Shown here piece by piece: positions 41,711-53,160 of a stretch of 64,000 bases of DNA (the stretch's first letter is position 1; each line of letters starts with the position of its first letter). The notes below the pieces were generated by a model, which was not told where the DNA came from, did not search any database, and worked only from the letters and a program-made list of their open reading frames with translations. Source of the stretch: Metellina segmentata (lineage: Eukaryota > Arthropoda > Arachnida > Araneae > Tetragnathidae); the NCBI GenBank assembly GCA_947359465.1, contig OX375879.1:89627578-89691577 (forward strand), given 5' to 3'. The position numbers were made by a program, and so were the translations under genes.

Positions 41711-44700
41711 TAATGATTTTGACCGGCTTTGTGACAGAACGGTTAGCGCTGTGGCTTTATCGAATCAGCAAGAATGGGCATAAAGTTTCGTAAATTTCGG
41801 AATTCACTTTAAATTGTAGGTTCTAGTCTAATTAATACATGGGTTGAAACAAATGGCTGTGTTTTGTATGTTAACAACCGCAATCGTTTAAGAAGAAAAT
41901 CCATATTTGTATTTTGAGAGGAAGGGTAAGATGTAAACGAATAAAGTCTTGGTGGTTAAAAGTGAAGTATAATTTTATTTATCAAAGGTCGATGACAGAA
42001 GAAGTGAGGTATATATGACATATTATTAGATATTTGTTTATTATAAAGGTTAAATCAAAACGAGTGTTGTTCCGAGTAATGAGTAATGTAGAAATGTACT
42101 TGAAGTTGTACTTATGTTGCATACAGTCTAAGTGATATTTTTAAAGTAACATAGACATTAAAATTATAGGTAAGTATAATAGGTAGGTTGATATCGGGGG
42201 GGTGGATCATATTGGGTTCGTAGTCTATAGTTCTTTTCGTAAAACAAGCGCCTTATTTGTATGAATTGTAATCTCAATGAGATCAATGTTTCACTTAAGA
42301 GACTCCAGAGGTGATAATCTATCTTGTTTTGGAGGATAAGAAAATCTTTTTGACTTGGGCAAAGCCGGTATCTTATTAGCATTTGATAACTGGAGACAAG
42401 TGTTATACGATTGAAACGATGTAATGTTTTCATTTGGAAATTCTTTTAACAAATCGAGAAATGTTTTATAAACTTACTGGCTTCAATTTTCTCATAGACC
42501 ATAAGCGATCACAAACATCGCAAACGTAACAAAATTCATTCTTGACAAATGTAGATTCGTAATGAACATCTGCCCAGTGCCATCTCTACCAACTCTTCAG
42601 AACGAAATGTGACAGTAATATTGTCATTTCTTCTCATTTCATCATTCAATATTTCAAATTTTTAACATTCCAGTCAATATAAATCGGTTTAGATGGTAGC
42701 GCACTCAAAATACTCAAACGTGTGTTGATGCTCTCGACTTTCTTACGCTATCTAATACAATTTACATTGTTCAGCATTAGCCAATTTGAGCTTTTCTGAT
42801 TTCTTTTGAACTTTTCTTTCAAATTTTATACGTTTCTTGTATTTTATCTATATTTCCTTTGCAACTTTTTAGACGTTATGAAAAGTTTTTCAACTCGGTA
42901 CATTTATCAACCTTATAACTTTACAAATTTTATTTTACCGATTATTATTGCTGAATAATATTGTAAAGCCTGTTACATTCTCTACAAATAGACACCAATT
43001 TCAACGTTCTGTCTCTTTGCAGTTCAAAGTTGCACTGCCAAAACGTCGTACAGCGTAGCCATTTTCATTGTTGATGCACAAGAGCAACCCCTCTCCCTTC
43101 ACCATTGCACACTCCACTACCCACCATTTTTAGGTACGGTCATAAACCTTCAATCCAACACAATTGAAATAACTGGAGTATCATTCATAGTTCAAATTTA
43201 AAAAGGTATTCACGTAAAAAGAATCATTAACCGACAAATCATTATTGTTTTCTTTTCTATCTAAGGGATTTAATTTCTATTTATATTTTAGATTCTTGGA
43301 TCTTAAACGGAAAATAGCACTGTGCATCTTCATGTTAAATGATGTGTATAACCTTATTTTATGCGAATGATTAAAAGAAAGGGAAATATGGTTAAAACAA
43401 GAATACGTTCGTTGCAGTTGGTTCAATTAAAACAACTAAATTCAAATCCTTCTGAATATCTTTCTAATCATTCTTTGAGGAGGTATTTGTTTTACTTAAA
43501 ACAGTAATAAATGTCATATGGATGAAAAAAATTTCAAAATGACAGTTGTATCTTTTCTTAACTCATTTTTTCCTACTTAATGCAACTTTTCCTACAATGC
43601 TGTCCTTCATTACCACAAGTATGACAACTAAAGTATGTATCGGTGTGTAAAAAATCTGAATGGTTTGGTTGACTAAAATTACTGATAATATTTTTTGAAA
43701 ACACCTTTCAATTTTATTACTAAAATTTTGTTAGTAGCGTATTTTAGAAATTTTGCTTTATGCCAAGACTTGAACACCATTGAAGCATTTAAACAGTAAA
43801 TATTTACAAAAAATGTTAAAAAGCAAATACATATTTTAATGCATTACGTTCAACTTTTCAAAAGCGTTGGTACATTTAAAGTTCTTGTACCTAACGAAAA
43901 TATTGATTTCTTATCACTATGACGATTGCTACGTATATCTCTCACCTTTCCGAAAGAACAAAGACGCAAATGTAAAATATGGGTATTTTGAGTTAAATGC
44001 GTCACTTGTCTTGAGTTGATTCATCACTAATGTTACAAAGACAGAACTATAGTAACAGTTCCGTCTTTGAGCATTGAGCATTGTTCAAATTTCAACTTAT
44101 TCTTTAGAAGAAGAAAGGCATACGTGTTAGTTATGACTCAGATTTTGTTGATGTGGGGGGGGGGGGTATCTCCTCGGTTCGACAACGACGCAACGATTGT
44201 ATAAGAAGTTGTATGTTGACTTTGACAGGAAAGACGAAGTAAGTGTACATTGCGTCATTGTTAGTCTAAACGCTATCCGTTTCATGATAATGTAACTGAA
44301 TGGGTTAAAATGTCAACAAATATGCTGTAAATATAATACATATCGATGAAAAAAATGTTTTGCATTAAATGACTTTGTGTTGAATATCTCAATCCAACTT
44401 TTAGAACACTTCTAGTTTGGAGGGAATATTCAAAATACACTTGCAAGAGTGGCGTCATTTAAAAGTAATGTTATTAACCCCCACTTCCATTTCCATCAAA
44501 GTTTTTCAAACGCTGTTAATACTGATCATGAACGTATTCTCAGATTTTGTTTACTGAACATATTCATGAATACCAGTGAAGGTATTGTTCTACCGAAACA
44601 TCATACGTAAATTTGTTGTTTTAGTTAGAAAGCAAGAATATATTTCTTGCAAACATTCGTAGAGTAAAAATTCTTTCAAAAAGTTTATGAACCTCCTAAA

Positions 44701-46080
44701 TCTGCGAAATAACTTCAATATCCATAACGCATATGATCACTTTTCCCACTTTACTATCTATTTACTATTTATGTGCGTTTGCTGGATAGTTATCGTTTGC
44801 GTGAATGTCAAATGGTTATTGTTTGGGCATACGCATTGATATCTTCGCTCACGAAGAACTAAGAATCGTTTGTAGTTGAAAGATTTTTTGTTTTTATTTT
44901 TTAGACGCCGGCTGTGGCAACATTTAAAAAGATATCTTTCGAATTTGTTTTCTTGTAATCGTTATAACTGTAGGTATTAAGAATTCTTTGTCGAGATGTA
45001 TGCCGATCTTAATTTCTTAGCGCAAATTTTGTTCGAACGCAAAGTAGCATTCCGCATGGAATCAGTATTTCTGAGCCACGTACTCTATTAATGTACATAG
45101 ATGTTTGTCAATAAATAAGTTTTAATCATGCAGTTATCTTATTTGAAGCTATTGTATCGCACGGGTCACAGTATCAAAAGGACGACCCCCATTCCACTCA
45201 CCCCAGAGGAAAATCACCCCTTCTGCCTATCCTCCCAACCGTTCCGCAAGCAATTATCATTCCAGATGTTGAAAAGTCTAAATACATGGCCACAATGCCT
45301 CATCTGATCACTCGGAGTTTGAAAATCGGGAGTTCAGGTATAATGAATACATCGAGGGACGAACAATAGGTTTTATGGTTAAGCAGGCTGGAAATTAGTT
45401 TCGAAATGATTGTGGTTAATGGTTACGATTGAGTGATCTGGCATCAATGGGTCTGGTCCTCCCTATTCCATATAAGCTGCATCACTGAGTTGCATTTGAA
45501 TCGCCTGAAAGAAATGCGATATTGTTGATGTTCACGTCTCCATTTTCATGCGGATTGACTACCCGATTCCCCTATTTTATTCGTCACCACTGGGTATGTA
45601 ATGGTCAAACTAGCAGAACTCCCTTAAATGGAGTTGAATTTATTTTTGAGCAAAGACATTCTAATGCCAATTTACTACAGCACAAAATCTGAAGTGCTAT
45701 ATTCACAGATATTTAGGTTTAATTACTTCCTATGTGATATTGGTGGTTCTATTCCCCTGTTATTTTAAAATAATTTTGCTCTTATGATAGTGAGAGAACA
45801 GACTTATAATCACAAAAGCAGTAGGTTATAATTTACTCAAGGATTTACTCAATCTGAATACACTGACGGCATGAATCGTATTTGTCTACGGCAAAGCAGT
45901 GACTTTAATCTCTAAGGTTTAGTTTTTAAGTTTGAGTAAATGAAGCCTGTATAGTCACTCGGTTTTAAACGAATCTATTGGCTAAATTAAGGGATTGATG
46001 GTAAGTGAACAAAATCGCTCCTACTACTAGGGTCGGCACGGATTCTGGTTCTAGATTTTACAAATAGATAGCAGTAATAA
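41711..46080. other. No feature recognised
   Basis: About 4.4 kb of AT-rich, unique-looking DNA. I find no repeat of the listed families. A tRNA-like scrap (GAACGGTTAGCGCTGTGG) occurs near 41738 and a poly(G) run near 44156-44167. Frames do not exceed 89 codons and have no motif. Confidence 0.5.
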
Positions 46081-46416
46081 GGAGTTTGGGGAAAACAATC
46101 ACGGCGATCGCTATTCATACTTTTGAGTATGGCAGCCTTCTCCCAACAAACTCTTCACACCTTTTCAAAAATAGATTTACCCAAGGTCGACTGTCTTCTC
46201 ACCGGAACCGCACTTCACCTGTTACGTGGTGTTTGGTATACAGCAATAGTTATTTTGATTGGTTTCGCTTACACAGCATGGATAACTATCTCTGAAATGT
46301 TCTCTTTTGGCAGCAACACAAGATGTCTTGTGTTTGTATTAGTTCTTTCGCTTACATTACATCTACTGATCTCCTTCGTTATGGGGACCGGGAAGGCCCT
46401 ATCTCCTCCATGTTAA
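46081..46416 (+). CDS. Possible exon, hydrophobic open frame
   Basis: A stop-free frame from 46081 with its first ATG at 46129. From that ATG it gives about 95 residues with two strongly hydrophobic segments: about 34-50 (VWYTAIVILIGFAYTAW) and about 65-84 (RCLVFVLVLSLTLHLLISFV). It could be part of a small membrane protein. The last residues (MGTGKALSPPC) are encoded by the terminus of the TTAA element at 46383, so the reading frame and stop were changed by that insertion if it ever was a gene. An acceptor-like TAATAAG precedes it. I do not recognise the family. Confidence 0.25.
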   Translation, partial: GVWGKQSRRSLFILLSMAAFSQQTLHTFSKIDLPKVDCLLTGTALHLLRGVWYTAIVILIGFAYTAWITISEMFSFGSNTRCLVFVLVLSLTLHLLISFVMGTGKALSPPC

Positions 46417-47833
46417 ATTCACGAAATTCAAGACCCTTTTTCTCAACAACTATAATAGTAATCAACACAAAATTTTTATGGTGGTTAGACTGATATGTTA
46501 TACAAACTTTAACAGCTCACTTTTTTTTTATTTAAAAATTTTAATTTTATAGAAATTTTTAACTGAATAACACTTTTTAGATAGCATTTTTTAACACATT
46601 TAAATTTCTAAAAAATCCAATTTTCAAAAAATCAAAAAATGCCCGTGTTAAAATCTTTAGAGATATAACACAAGTATGTCATAAAAATATTAAGTCATTA
46701 TGTTCAGTAGATTCTGAGAAAATGGGGCATGAATCTTAAAAATCTAAGTTTTGAGAAAAATGGATTTAAACATTTCAAATGAATTTTTATAAATAATTTT
46801 ACGTCTAACCTTAATGAAATCCTGATTTATATAAAGGGTGATCTCTTTCATTTTTAATACATGTATCTTCAATTTTTTTTTATGCTTTTCTTTCTATGGC
46901 GGGCCTTTTTACTGTATTCGGAGAGTTTTCGCTCTCCATCGATAACACGGTCTTAGTCCAGTTTTCTCAAAAATTTGTATAAAATGGCAGTCTAGATTGA
47001 TTTTAACTCTAGATAATGTATAGCACTTTATAATATTTCCACTGTTGCAGCAGGAAACAGCATCAAACACTCCCAGTTTTAAAGTTTGGATGGTTACAAA
47101 CACATTTTTTGGAACGAGAGTCCAAATCACATTGTTCACCGATTCATTTGGGTTTTGAGTCTTTCCGTGAACACATTTTTTCAACAATTCTGGATTCGCC
47201 AAGTCTCTTAAATTTGATTTAATTGTCTTCAAAATGTAGGCAGTATAAGGCAAGGCAATATGTGTGTGTTTATCATGGTAATACACATCAGTTTTAGCTA
47301 CAGCACGTTGAAATTTCCACCAGCTTTCATTCCCAACTGGACAAAGACCGTGATTTGGATTTAAGTTACTTGACAGTAAATAAAAATATTCTGCCCAGAC
47401 AGATTGTTGCATATTGTGCAGAAAACCAACATTTATCCTTATTGCTAGTCCATAATAGATCAAATGTCATGTCTCAGAAAGTGCTAACTTATATCGCATG
47501 GTAAAATTAATAAAAATAATTAGAAAAAAACTAAATAGTTACAGTTAACTCTACTGTTACCAGATTATCGAAAATAATTTGAGTAAAGTAAAGTAAAAAA
47601 TATAATATACATTGTTGAGCAACAAAGATTAGAAATGTCCACAAACGGTTTGTTTACATTTGAAAGGCCGTGTCAGATGTGAAGTGCTTATTGGAGACGT
47701 GCATAATTTTCAAACTTCCTCTTATTCTATTACCTAGTGTGATATATCATTGGAAAGAGGAGATTTTGAACTATATAAAGGAGCAATAAAATAGAAATTG
47801 ATTTTTTAGTCGAATTTTGCCTTCCCGGTCCCC
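46383..47833 (-). mobile_element. TTAA-type DNA transposon with transposase fragment
   Basis: The ends are exact 15-bp inverted repeats, GGGGACCGGGAAGGC at the left and GCCTTCCCGGTCCCC at the right. The right border is TTAA (47834-47837); the left border is TTAT (46379-46382), one change away. The interior carries a transposase C-terminal fragment on the minus strand (46909-47463). The 1451-bp length is short for an autonomous element. A sister element with GGGGAC ends and clean TTAA borders lies at 54566-55854. Confidence 0.78.
46909..47463 (-). pseudogene. Transposase fragment, arthropod Mutator-like/Kolobok-like type
   Basis: 184 codons without an ATG at the start (the first Met is residue 18) and with an in-frame stop just upstream, so a fragment. 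Recognisable landmarks are YYGLAIR near the start, GLCPVGNESWWKFQRA at 39-54, LANPELLKKCVHG at 88-100 and KTQNPNESVNNVIW at 101-114, followed by KLGVFDAV. I know this arrangement from repeated spider and other arthropod proteins annotated as having a Mutator-like transposase domain; that is recall, not a search. After the stop, a Lys-rich tail (KEKHKKKLKI) continues in the same frame, as in the family. Its place inside a TTAA-flanked element is informative: TTAA is the Kolobok or piggyBac target, not the 9-bp target of true Mutator. Confidence 0.68.
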
Positions 47834-47837
47834 TTAA

Positions 47838-48374
47838 AGCTGTGTATCTTTTTTGTAGAAATAAATGCCCTTAAGGAATTCAACACCTCCATAGACACCC
47901 ATGTTAAATAAACTTTGGGTGCATCTCATTTATTCTTAAATTACTATACTAATCTGAAATTTTTACAGTATAATATTTGAATACTTTTAAAGACTTTAAC
48001 ACAGGTTTTATATATTTTTTTAATTCACAAAATTATAATTAAAAAAAATAACAAAAAAAATTGAAATATTTTAGATAAAATATATTTTTTTAAAGTATGC
48101 ATTTTATACTTTATTCCATGTGTTGAAGTGGTTAAAAGGGTTTGAGTTTTTATGCCCCCAAAGTATGCTCTGAGAAATAAGGCTTTAAACTTCGACGTGC
48201 ATTGCGGCAATAGTGCATGTACTTTTTAAAATATTCAAAAATACTTTCAATTAACGGATTTCTACAAAACGAGGTATCGTTATAAAAAGGACAATTCAAT
48301 TTTTTATAAGCAGTAAAAATATCAAAAACGATTTTTTTTCGAATTTTTAGGTGCTGGACCCCTGTAAGAAGTAA
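47838..48374. other. No feature recognised
   Basis: AT-rich sequence with homopolymer runs. Confidence 0.45.
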
Positions 48375-48515
48375 ATATACTGTTCAATTGTCACACCGGT
48401 TGGATTTCTGTAAGTTAACCTTGATATGTTTCTCTTCTGTGTCAATAAGACTTTTATTGTGTGTATGTTCATTAATTGATGTAGTTCATTTTGTGCTTGT
48501 ATCGCAGTATGATGC
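48375..48515 (+). mobile_element. SINE-B fragment
   Basis: GTTGGATTTCTGTAAG (B-box remnant), then TGTTTCTCTTCTGTGTCAAT, AAGACTTTTATTGTGTGTAT and GTTCATTAATTGATGTAG. The usual tail is missing. Confidence 0.6.
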
Positions 48516-48829
48516 ATGTGCCAAAAAGCCAACCAATCAAGAGCCTTTTAGGCATGCCACACACTGCACCAACTACATTAAACAACAAAACTCCAAAAAA
48601 TTCCTTGAAATATGCATGCGTAACGACATGTTTTCTGAACAGAAAAGGGGTACGCATGCGCATATCTTATGTTTTGGTCACATGCGGCTCCATCATGAGG
48701 CCTGGCTCAAGGTACAAAAGTACAATTACTTCCGTGATAGGCCTGCCTTGCGCTGATGTCAGGAAATTCACCTTTATTGTTTCAAAGTCCCTTTTCTTAA
48801 AAATCTCAAAAAACGTCTACTGTTGAGCG
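48516..48829. other. No feature recognised
   Basis: Frames of 111 and 122 codons overlap each other here on the plus strand, with a further frame on the minus strand. None shows a domain. Confidence 0.4.
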
Positions 48830-49200
48830 GGGGCCGTATCCTGGAAACACATTTTCGATGAAAAATCGAGATAGCGATCCCCAAAACGCAAATCCAAGGC
48901 CTCCACTCAACAACTTCAATCCAAGTTCTCATAAAGACAGCTGCAGACCATCCATCAAATCCCTCATCCGTCATGTCGACCAGGGCAATCTGACGTTTCC
49001 AATGGTGCGCACAATCCACTGCCAGCGGATACTTAGTAATAAAAATCTCTTTTTTTTTTCATACTCCGTGTCTCCTAAAAAAAGGATAGACGTGTGCGGC
49101 CGGTAAACAAGGAAGTGAAGCAATCGAAAACGAGTCAGGGCAGAGGGCGTTTTATTTAGTCTTTGACACCCCCAAGTGATGCTTTATGCAGCCGTGAGTG
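48830..49200. promoter_or_regulatory. CpG-bearing patch upstream of a possible first exon
   Basis: CpG and GC content rise locally (GAGCGGGGGCCGTATCC, GACGTGTGCGGCCGG). It ends about 50 bp before the ATG at 49252. No TATA box is seen. Promoter role is inferred only from composition and position. Confidence 0.3.
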
Positions 49201-49251
49201 ATTATTTTTTTGGCGTTTTATCAATTGACACGAGTCGTAAGGTTGCAAGTG

Positions 49252-49380
49252 ATGATGTGGTTTAAAAAGAAATTGATCTCTCCCCTCGTCTTGCTTCTCG
49301 GGTTATTAATGATCGCTTCGACTCCATTCGCCTTGCATTTCCTGCCTTTTAATAAAAAATACATACGCCTTGTATGGTAG
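49252..49380 (+). CDS. Possible first coding exon with signal anchor
   Basis: Two ATGs in tandem (49252 and 49255) open a 42-residue frame: basic start (MMWFKKK), a hydrophobic core at about 8-22 (LISPLVLLLGLLMIA), then STPFALHFLPF and a basic end. This is the layout of a signal peptide or type II membrane anchor. Codon third positions are unusually rich in C for the region. The frame would close at TAG (49378), but two GT sites (49372, GTATGG, and 49377, GTAGAG) could be splice donors just before it. No following exon is identified. I do not recognise the protein. Confidence 0.3.
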   Translation: MMWFKKKLISPLVLLLGLLMIASTPFALHFLPFNKKYIRLVW

Positions 49381-49443
49381 AGCTCTTATTTGCATTTGTC
49401 AATATGGGGATATCATTTTTTAAGTCAAACGGTCTGAAGTTAA

Positions 49444-49918
49444 CCCCGTGGGTACAGATTTATTTGAAAAAAAGTTGTTCGGATTATCGTTTGCACATTA
49501 GTTGCTGTTATATTTTCGTATTGTAGTCTGTACACTAATTACTGTTATATTTTCATATTATCGGTTGCACACTAGTTTCTGTTATATTTTCGTAGAATTT
49601 CGTTTGATAAGAATGGCAACAGTATGAGAAATATCGCACAGCTTCTGATCTCCGTGTTCATTTCAAAAAAGAATATCTGATAACCCAGCCGTGTAAATAT
49701 TTTTATGTATGGAGTCAGATTAAATAAAGTGTATTTTTGTAGAGAACTATTGAATAATTTTATTCAAAGAGAGTCTCGTAACACCAATCAATCTTGCCCT
49801 GAACAAGAATGTACATGTTTAATTTTGTCCTAGTTTGAATGACGAATTAGACTAGTCATCAGTAACTTAGACAAAACAAGTTCATGACGAGTCTCAGTCG
49901 TCAAATGTACCCAAGGGG
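49444..49918. mobile_element. TTAA-flanked MITE with 37-bp tandem repeat
   Basis: TTAA borders both sides (49440-49443, 49919-49922). The ends are inverted: CCCCGTGGGTACAGATTT and, on the other strand, CCCCTTGGGTACATTTGA. Inside, three 37-bp units (49483-49593) share TGCACACTAGTTTCTGTTAT and ATTTTCGT. CCC-initial ends and TTAA target fit piggyBac-type MITEs. No coding capacity. Confidence 0.8.
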
Positions 49919-49922
49919 TTAA

Positions 49923-50197
49923 GGAGTTGGATCGAGATTCTACGACTCTTGCATGAGATTCTCATTGTGACTTGAGAACACTTTCTATCCCATAGACATA
50001 TTTTTCGTCAAAGTAGGTCATTCAATTATTAAATGTTACACGTGAAATAAAGCGGAAAAGGAATATTGTTTATAATAAATAAATTTGTGTAGCATTAATA
50101 AAAAAATAAAAATAACATGTGAATTCTATACATGAATTATACTATAATATTCACAGAATGAATTCTACTATACCAACATATCCTATAACTCAACCGG
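49923..50197. other. No feature recognised
   Basis: Short AT-rich unique stretch. Confidence 0.4.
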
Positions 50198-50330
50198 TGG
50201 TACAAAATTAATGTTGTCCTCGTATTTAAAATTTTGGATCGTACTGTCACCAATAGCCCATTGTTTTGCTACACTGCGACACCCACTTACCTGCAACCAA
50301 TTAAATATACCTACTTACCTGCAACTTAAC
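50198..50330 (+). mobile_element. SINE-A tail, diverged
   Basis: AATGTTGTCCTCGTATTTAA, then CACCAATAGCCCATTGTTTT and a tail ending CACTTACCTGCAACC. A small SINE-A-like scrap also occurs near 50500-50530 (GTTGTGTTGCTCTAGTACAG). Confidence 0.55.
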
Positions 50331-50699
50331 ATACCAGGTGTTTCGACAATATACCTGAAGGGTGCAAGATCTGGCGAATTTTGCTAAGGGCGAGAAACCT
50401 AGTCGAGATAAAACTGACTTATTACTTCTAGCGGGAACAAATATGTAAGTAAGATAAACTGTCACCTGTAATTGGAACAGTTCTTGCACCAGTTTTGCCA
50501 CTAGAGCGCTGTTGTGTTGCTCTAGTACAGTGGTTGCCAAACTTAGTATGTCCATGGACCCCTTCTTATAGCAAAAACCTGACAATGAACCCCAAAGTAA
50601 AATAACTCTGCATAACTGCATAATAGAAAAACTACAAATTTAACTTTCATGTCTTGAATGGTATTTATTTATTGAAATATAAATTTTATTTATTTTTTT
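50331..50699. other. No feature recognised
   Basis: A 106-codon minus-strand frame at 50301-50621 covers SINE-A scraps and has no domain. Confidence 0.4.
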
Positions 50700-51012
50700 A
50701 TTGTAGTATTTATTGAAAGTAGTAGTATTTACTAAAATACCACTACTATAATATATAGTAGTAAATAAATAAATAGTAGTAGTAGTAAATAAATAGTAGT
50801 AGTAGTACTAGTAAATAATTAGTAGTAATAGTATTTTAGAGAGTAAATAAATAGTAGTAGTAGTAGTAGTAAATAAATAGTAGTAGTAGTAGTAAATAAA
50901 TAGTAGTAGAAGTAGTAAATAAATAGTAGTAGAAGTAGTAAATAATTAGTAGTAGTAGTATTTTAGAGAGTAAATACTACTACTACTATATATTTACTAA
51001 ATGCTAGTAAGT
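50700..51012. repeat. Compound microsatellite (TAG)n / AAATAAATAG
   Basis: Long run of TAGTAGTAGTAAATAAATAG units. An inverted TACTACTACT block near 50745 and 50980 gives it self-complementary arms. Confidence 0.92.
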
Positions 51013-51065
51013 AGTATTTATTGAAATTATAACTTGTTTTAAAATACAAAAACACTTTTTTTTAA

Positions 51066-52727
51066 TTAGATGAGATTATTTATGTTAAAATCTTTGTTTG
51101 TGAGTAGCATTCGTAAATCGAGCACAAATTTCTTTTTTTATTTCTTTTTTACGTGATGAAGCTCTTAGCTCATTAAATCCAAGTTTTACTAAATAGGAAG
51201 ACAGGAAAGCAATTAACAGCTTCTGTACGTTAACCCATAATGCAGGATATAAAATTGGTACCTGTTTTGTAACCAGAATTTGTGCTATCCTTGTTCAAAC
51301 ATTGGTTTCGGCTCCTCATTTGTGAATAAATAGATATATTGCTCCTGTATTAGTATGGATTCATCTGAGTCTGTGGGTCTACTTGCAAAATGGTCCAACA
51401 CCCAATCGGGGATAACCATTTAAAAAAAGTCTTCAAATCTTTGGTTGAGGCCAGAATAAAGAACCGCTATGTGTTGACATCTCGTTTTTTCAATTTTGAA
51501 ATATTTGGAAACTGAGAGGTTGTAGAGAAAAAAATTTATAAGAAACGCAAGTATTATACTTAAATTTTGATTAAATTTAATTGATCACCCTGTAGCTTCA
51601 CATTGGTTTCGTTAAATTTGTCAAATAAGTGAGTAATATAAGCTATGTCATTTTTTTAATTAATTAAATTGAGCCGCAAATCATTGTCCTTACTTTCCAG
51701 AAATTCCAACACTCGATCAAAGAGTGCATAAAATCGATCCAAATATGCACTTTTAGATAACCAACGAACTTCCATGCTGAGTAGTAAACTATTACAATCT
51801 TCATAATTTTCTAAGCAAAGTTGAGCAAATAATCTCACATTTAAGGCATTCTTTTTTATTTTATTAATTCTTCTAATGACATAATCTAGTGAGCCATGAA
51901 AGCGTTCACTCAGATTTTTGTCGACTAAATGTCGATGAATGACACAGTGTACAGATAATATATTCAGTACAGCTTGTTTTAAAAATGGCGGAAAGCCTCG
52001 GTGTCGTCCTACCATTGTCAGAGTACTGTCATTAGCAATGGAGAGGATATTACTCAAGGGTATGGCTTTTAAATCGAAAAATCTTTTTAATTCATTGAAT
52101 ATTGCTTCACCTATGGAATCAGTTTCCAAACATTTGATAAATAACAATATTCTTGGGGAAAAAAAATTTCCTTTCCAAATCTTAAGTAAAGCTTCGTTCC
52201 CTGGCAAGTTGCCGAGTCGAGCTGTATATAGAATTCAGATGTTTTTAAGTACTCTCATAAAGAATTTTCTGCACACTGAGGTGCCATTTCGTCCATCCTT
52301 CTTTGTACTGTATTATTTTATTCAGTGAAATTCTTGTAATATCGAAAGCTGGTTTATATAGCACGTTGCGTATTACCTCAATTACAGCTGGTATAATACG
52401 TTGTTCACCAATGTCGTGCGCCTTTTCGGACTTCGCAATCAGTAAAAAAATGTTATACGAAGCACGCAGTCCATCGTCGTCTCGCTCAGATGTTGTCGCT
52501 ATAAGTTGAGAATGACGATGTTTTCAAATATGTTTATTTGACTGTTTTAAAAAAGTTAAATTTTCATCTTTTTTTTTTGTCGCTATAGACTTTTGTCAAA
52601 TGTTCCTTAAGCTAAGAAAGTTTCATTGATTCGTTTGACAAAGTTTTATTACATATACATAGAAGGCACATAGGTAAAGTACTATTTCCTGATAACGGAA
52701 TAAAGTCACATTCTAAATATTCAACAC
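51066..52727 (-). pseudogene. hAT transposase pseudogene (BED finger, ZBED5/FAM200-like)
   Basis: Minus-strand relic covering almost a whole transposase, broken by frameshifts and stops. From the N-terminus: a BED-finger-like stretch near 52690-52590 (CLLCICNKTLSNESMK, then LKEHL); KSEKAHDIGEQRIIPAV near 52430; QLDSATCQG near 52220, with the first catalytic-type Asp; then a 183-codon open stretch (52207-51656, no ATG at its start). That stretch holds SIANDSTLTMVGRHRGF with a second Asp, HCVIHRHLV and MEVRWLSKSAYLDRFYAL, all hallmarks of this hAT group. C-terminal pieces (FEQG-HKFWLQ, LDLRMLLTN) follow down to about 51066. No terminal inverted repeats or 8-bp duplication were found. Confidence 0.82.
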
Positions 52728-52949
52728 TACATTACCTGCATTTTTTCTTCGTCTTACATCATATTGTTATAAAAATCAAGAGTAACAATCTTACAATAAG
52801 CAAAATTTAAAATATTACCCAATATTTCAAATTTTAAATTAATACAAATTAAAGTTATTTCAAGTAGAAAAAGCTAAAATGTTTGAGAATACCTTAAATG
52901 AGACGGCAAATTATCCAATTTTAAGAAAATCAGAAGGATTCGGTTTGTT
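52728..52949. other. No feature recognised
   Basis: AT-rich, just upstream of the hAT N-terminus; any element end should lie here but I cannot see one. Confidence 0.4.
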
Positions 52950-53160
52950 GACTGTGGTTTGGCAGGGAATAATAATTCATTATTTGGAATTTATATTACC
53001 GACAAGATGATATTGTATTCGAAAATGAAGTCAAGTTACGTCACACTCAGAATACTCTCAGGAAATACTTTCCTCCACAGAAACACTAAAGCTACATGTA
53101 TTTAGCTTAACAAAAAAAGCCTCTGATAGAAATTAACGACTTTATCGAAATGCTCTAAAG
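52950..53160 (+). repeat. S2 repeat unit, isolated and diverged
   Basis: AATTCATTATTTGGAATTTA, CTCAGAATACTCTCAGGAAA, CAGAAACACTAAAGCTACAT and AAAAAAAGCCTCTGATAG follow the S2 order including its tail block, at clearly lower similarity than units near 57-59 kb. Confidence 0.5.

Noticed and set aside
29940..46210. Homology between 29999-30026 and 46179-46206 (AAGGTC-ACTG-CTTCTC)
   Set aside because: 23 of 28 bases match with only transitions, but a match of this size is near what chance allows over 64 kb and flanks do not align.
46909..47463. Intact cellular gene of 184 codons
   Set aside because: No ATG at the start, a stop just upstream, enclosed by transposon TIRs, and the motifs are those of a transposase family.
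50700..51012. Centromeric or telomeric repeat
   Set aside because: Simple TAG/AAAT microsatellite; no TTAGG telomere motif and too short for a centromeric array.
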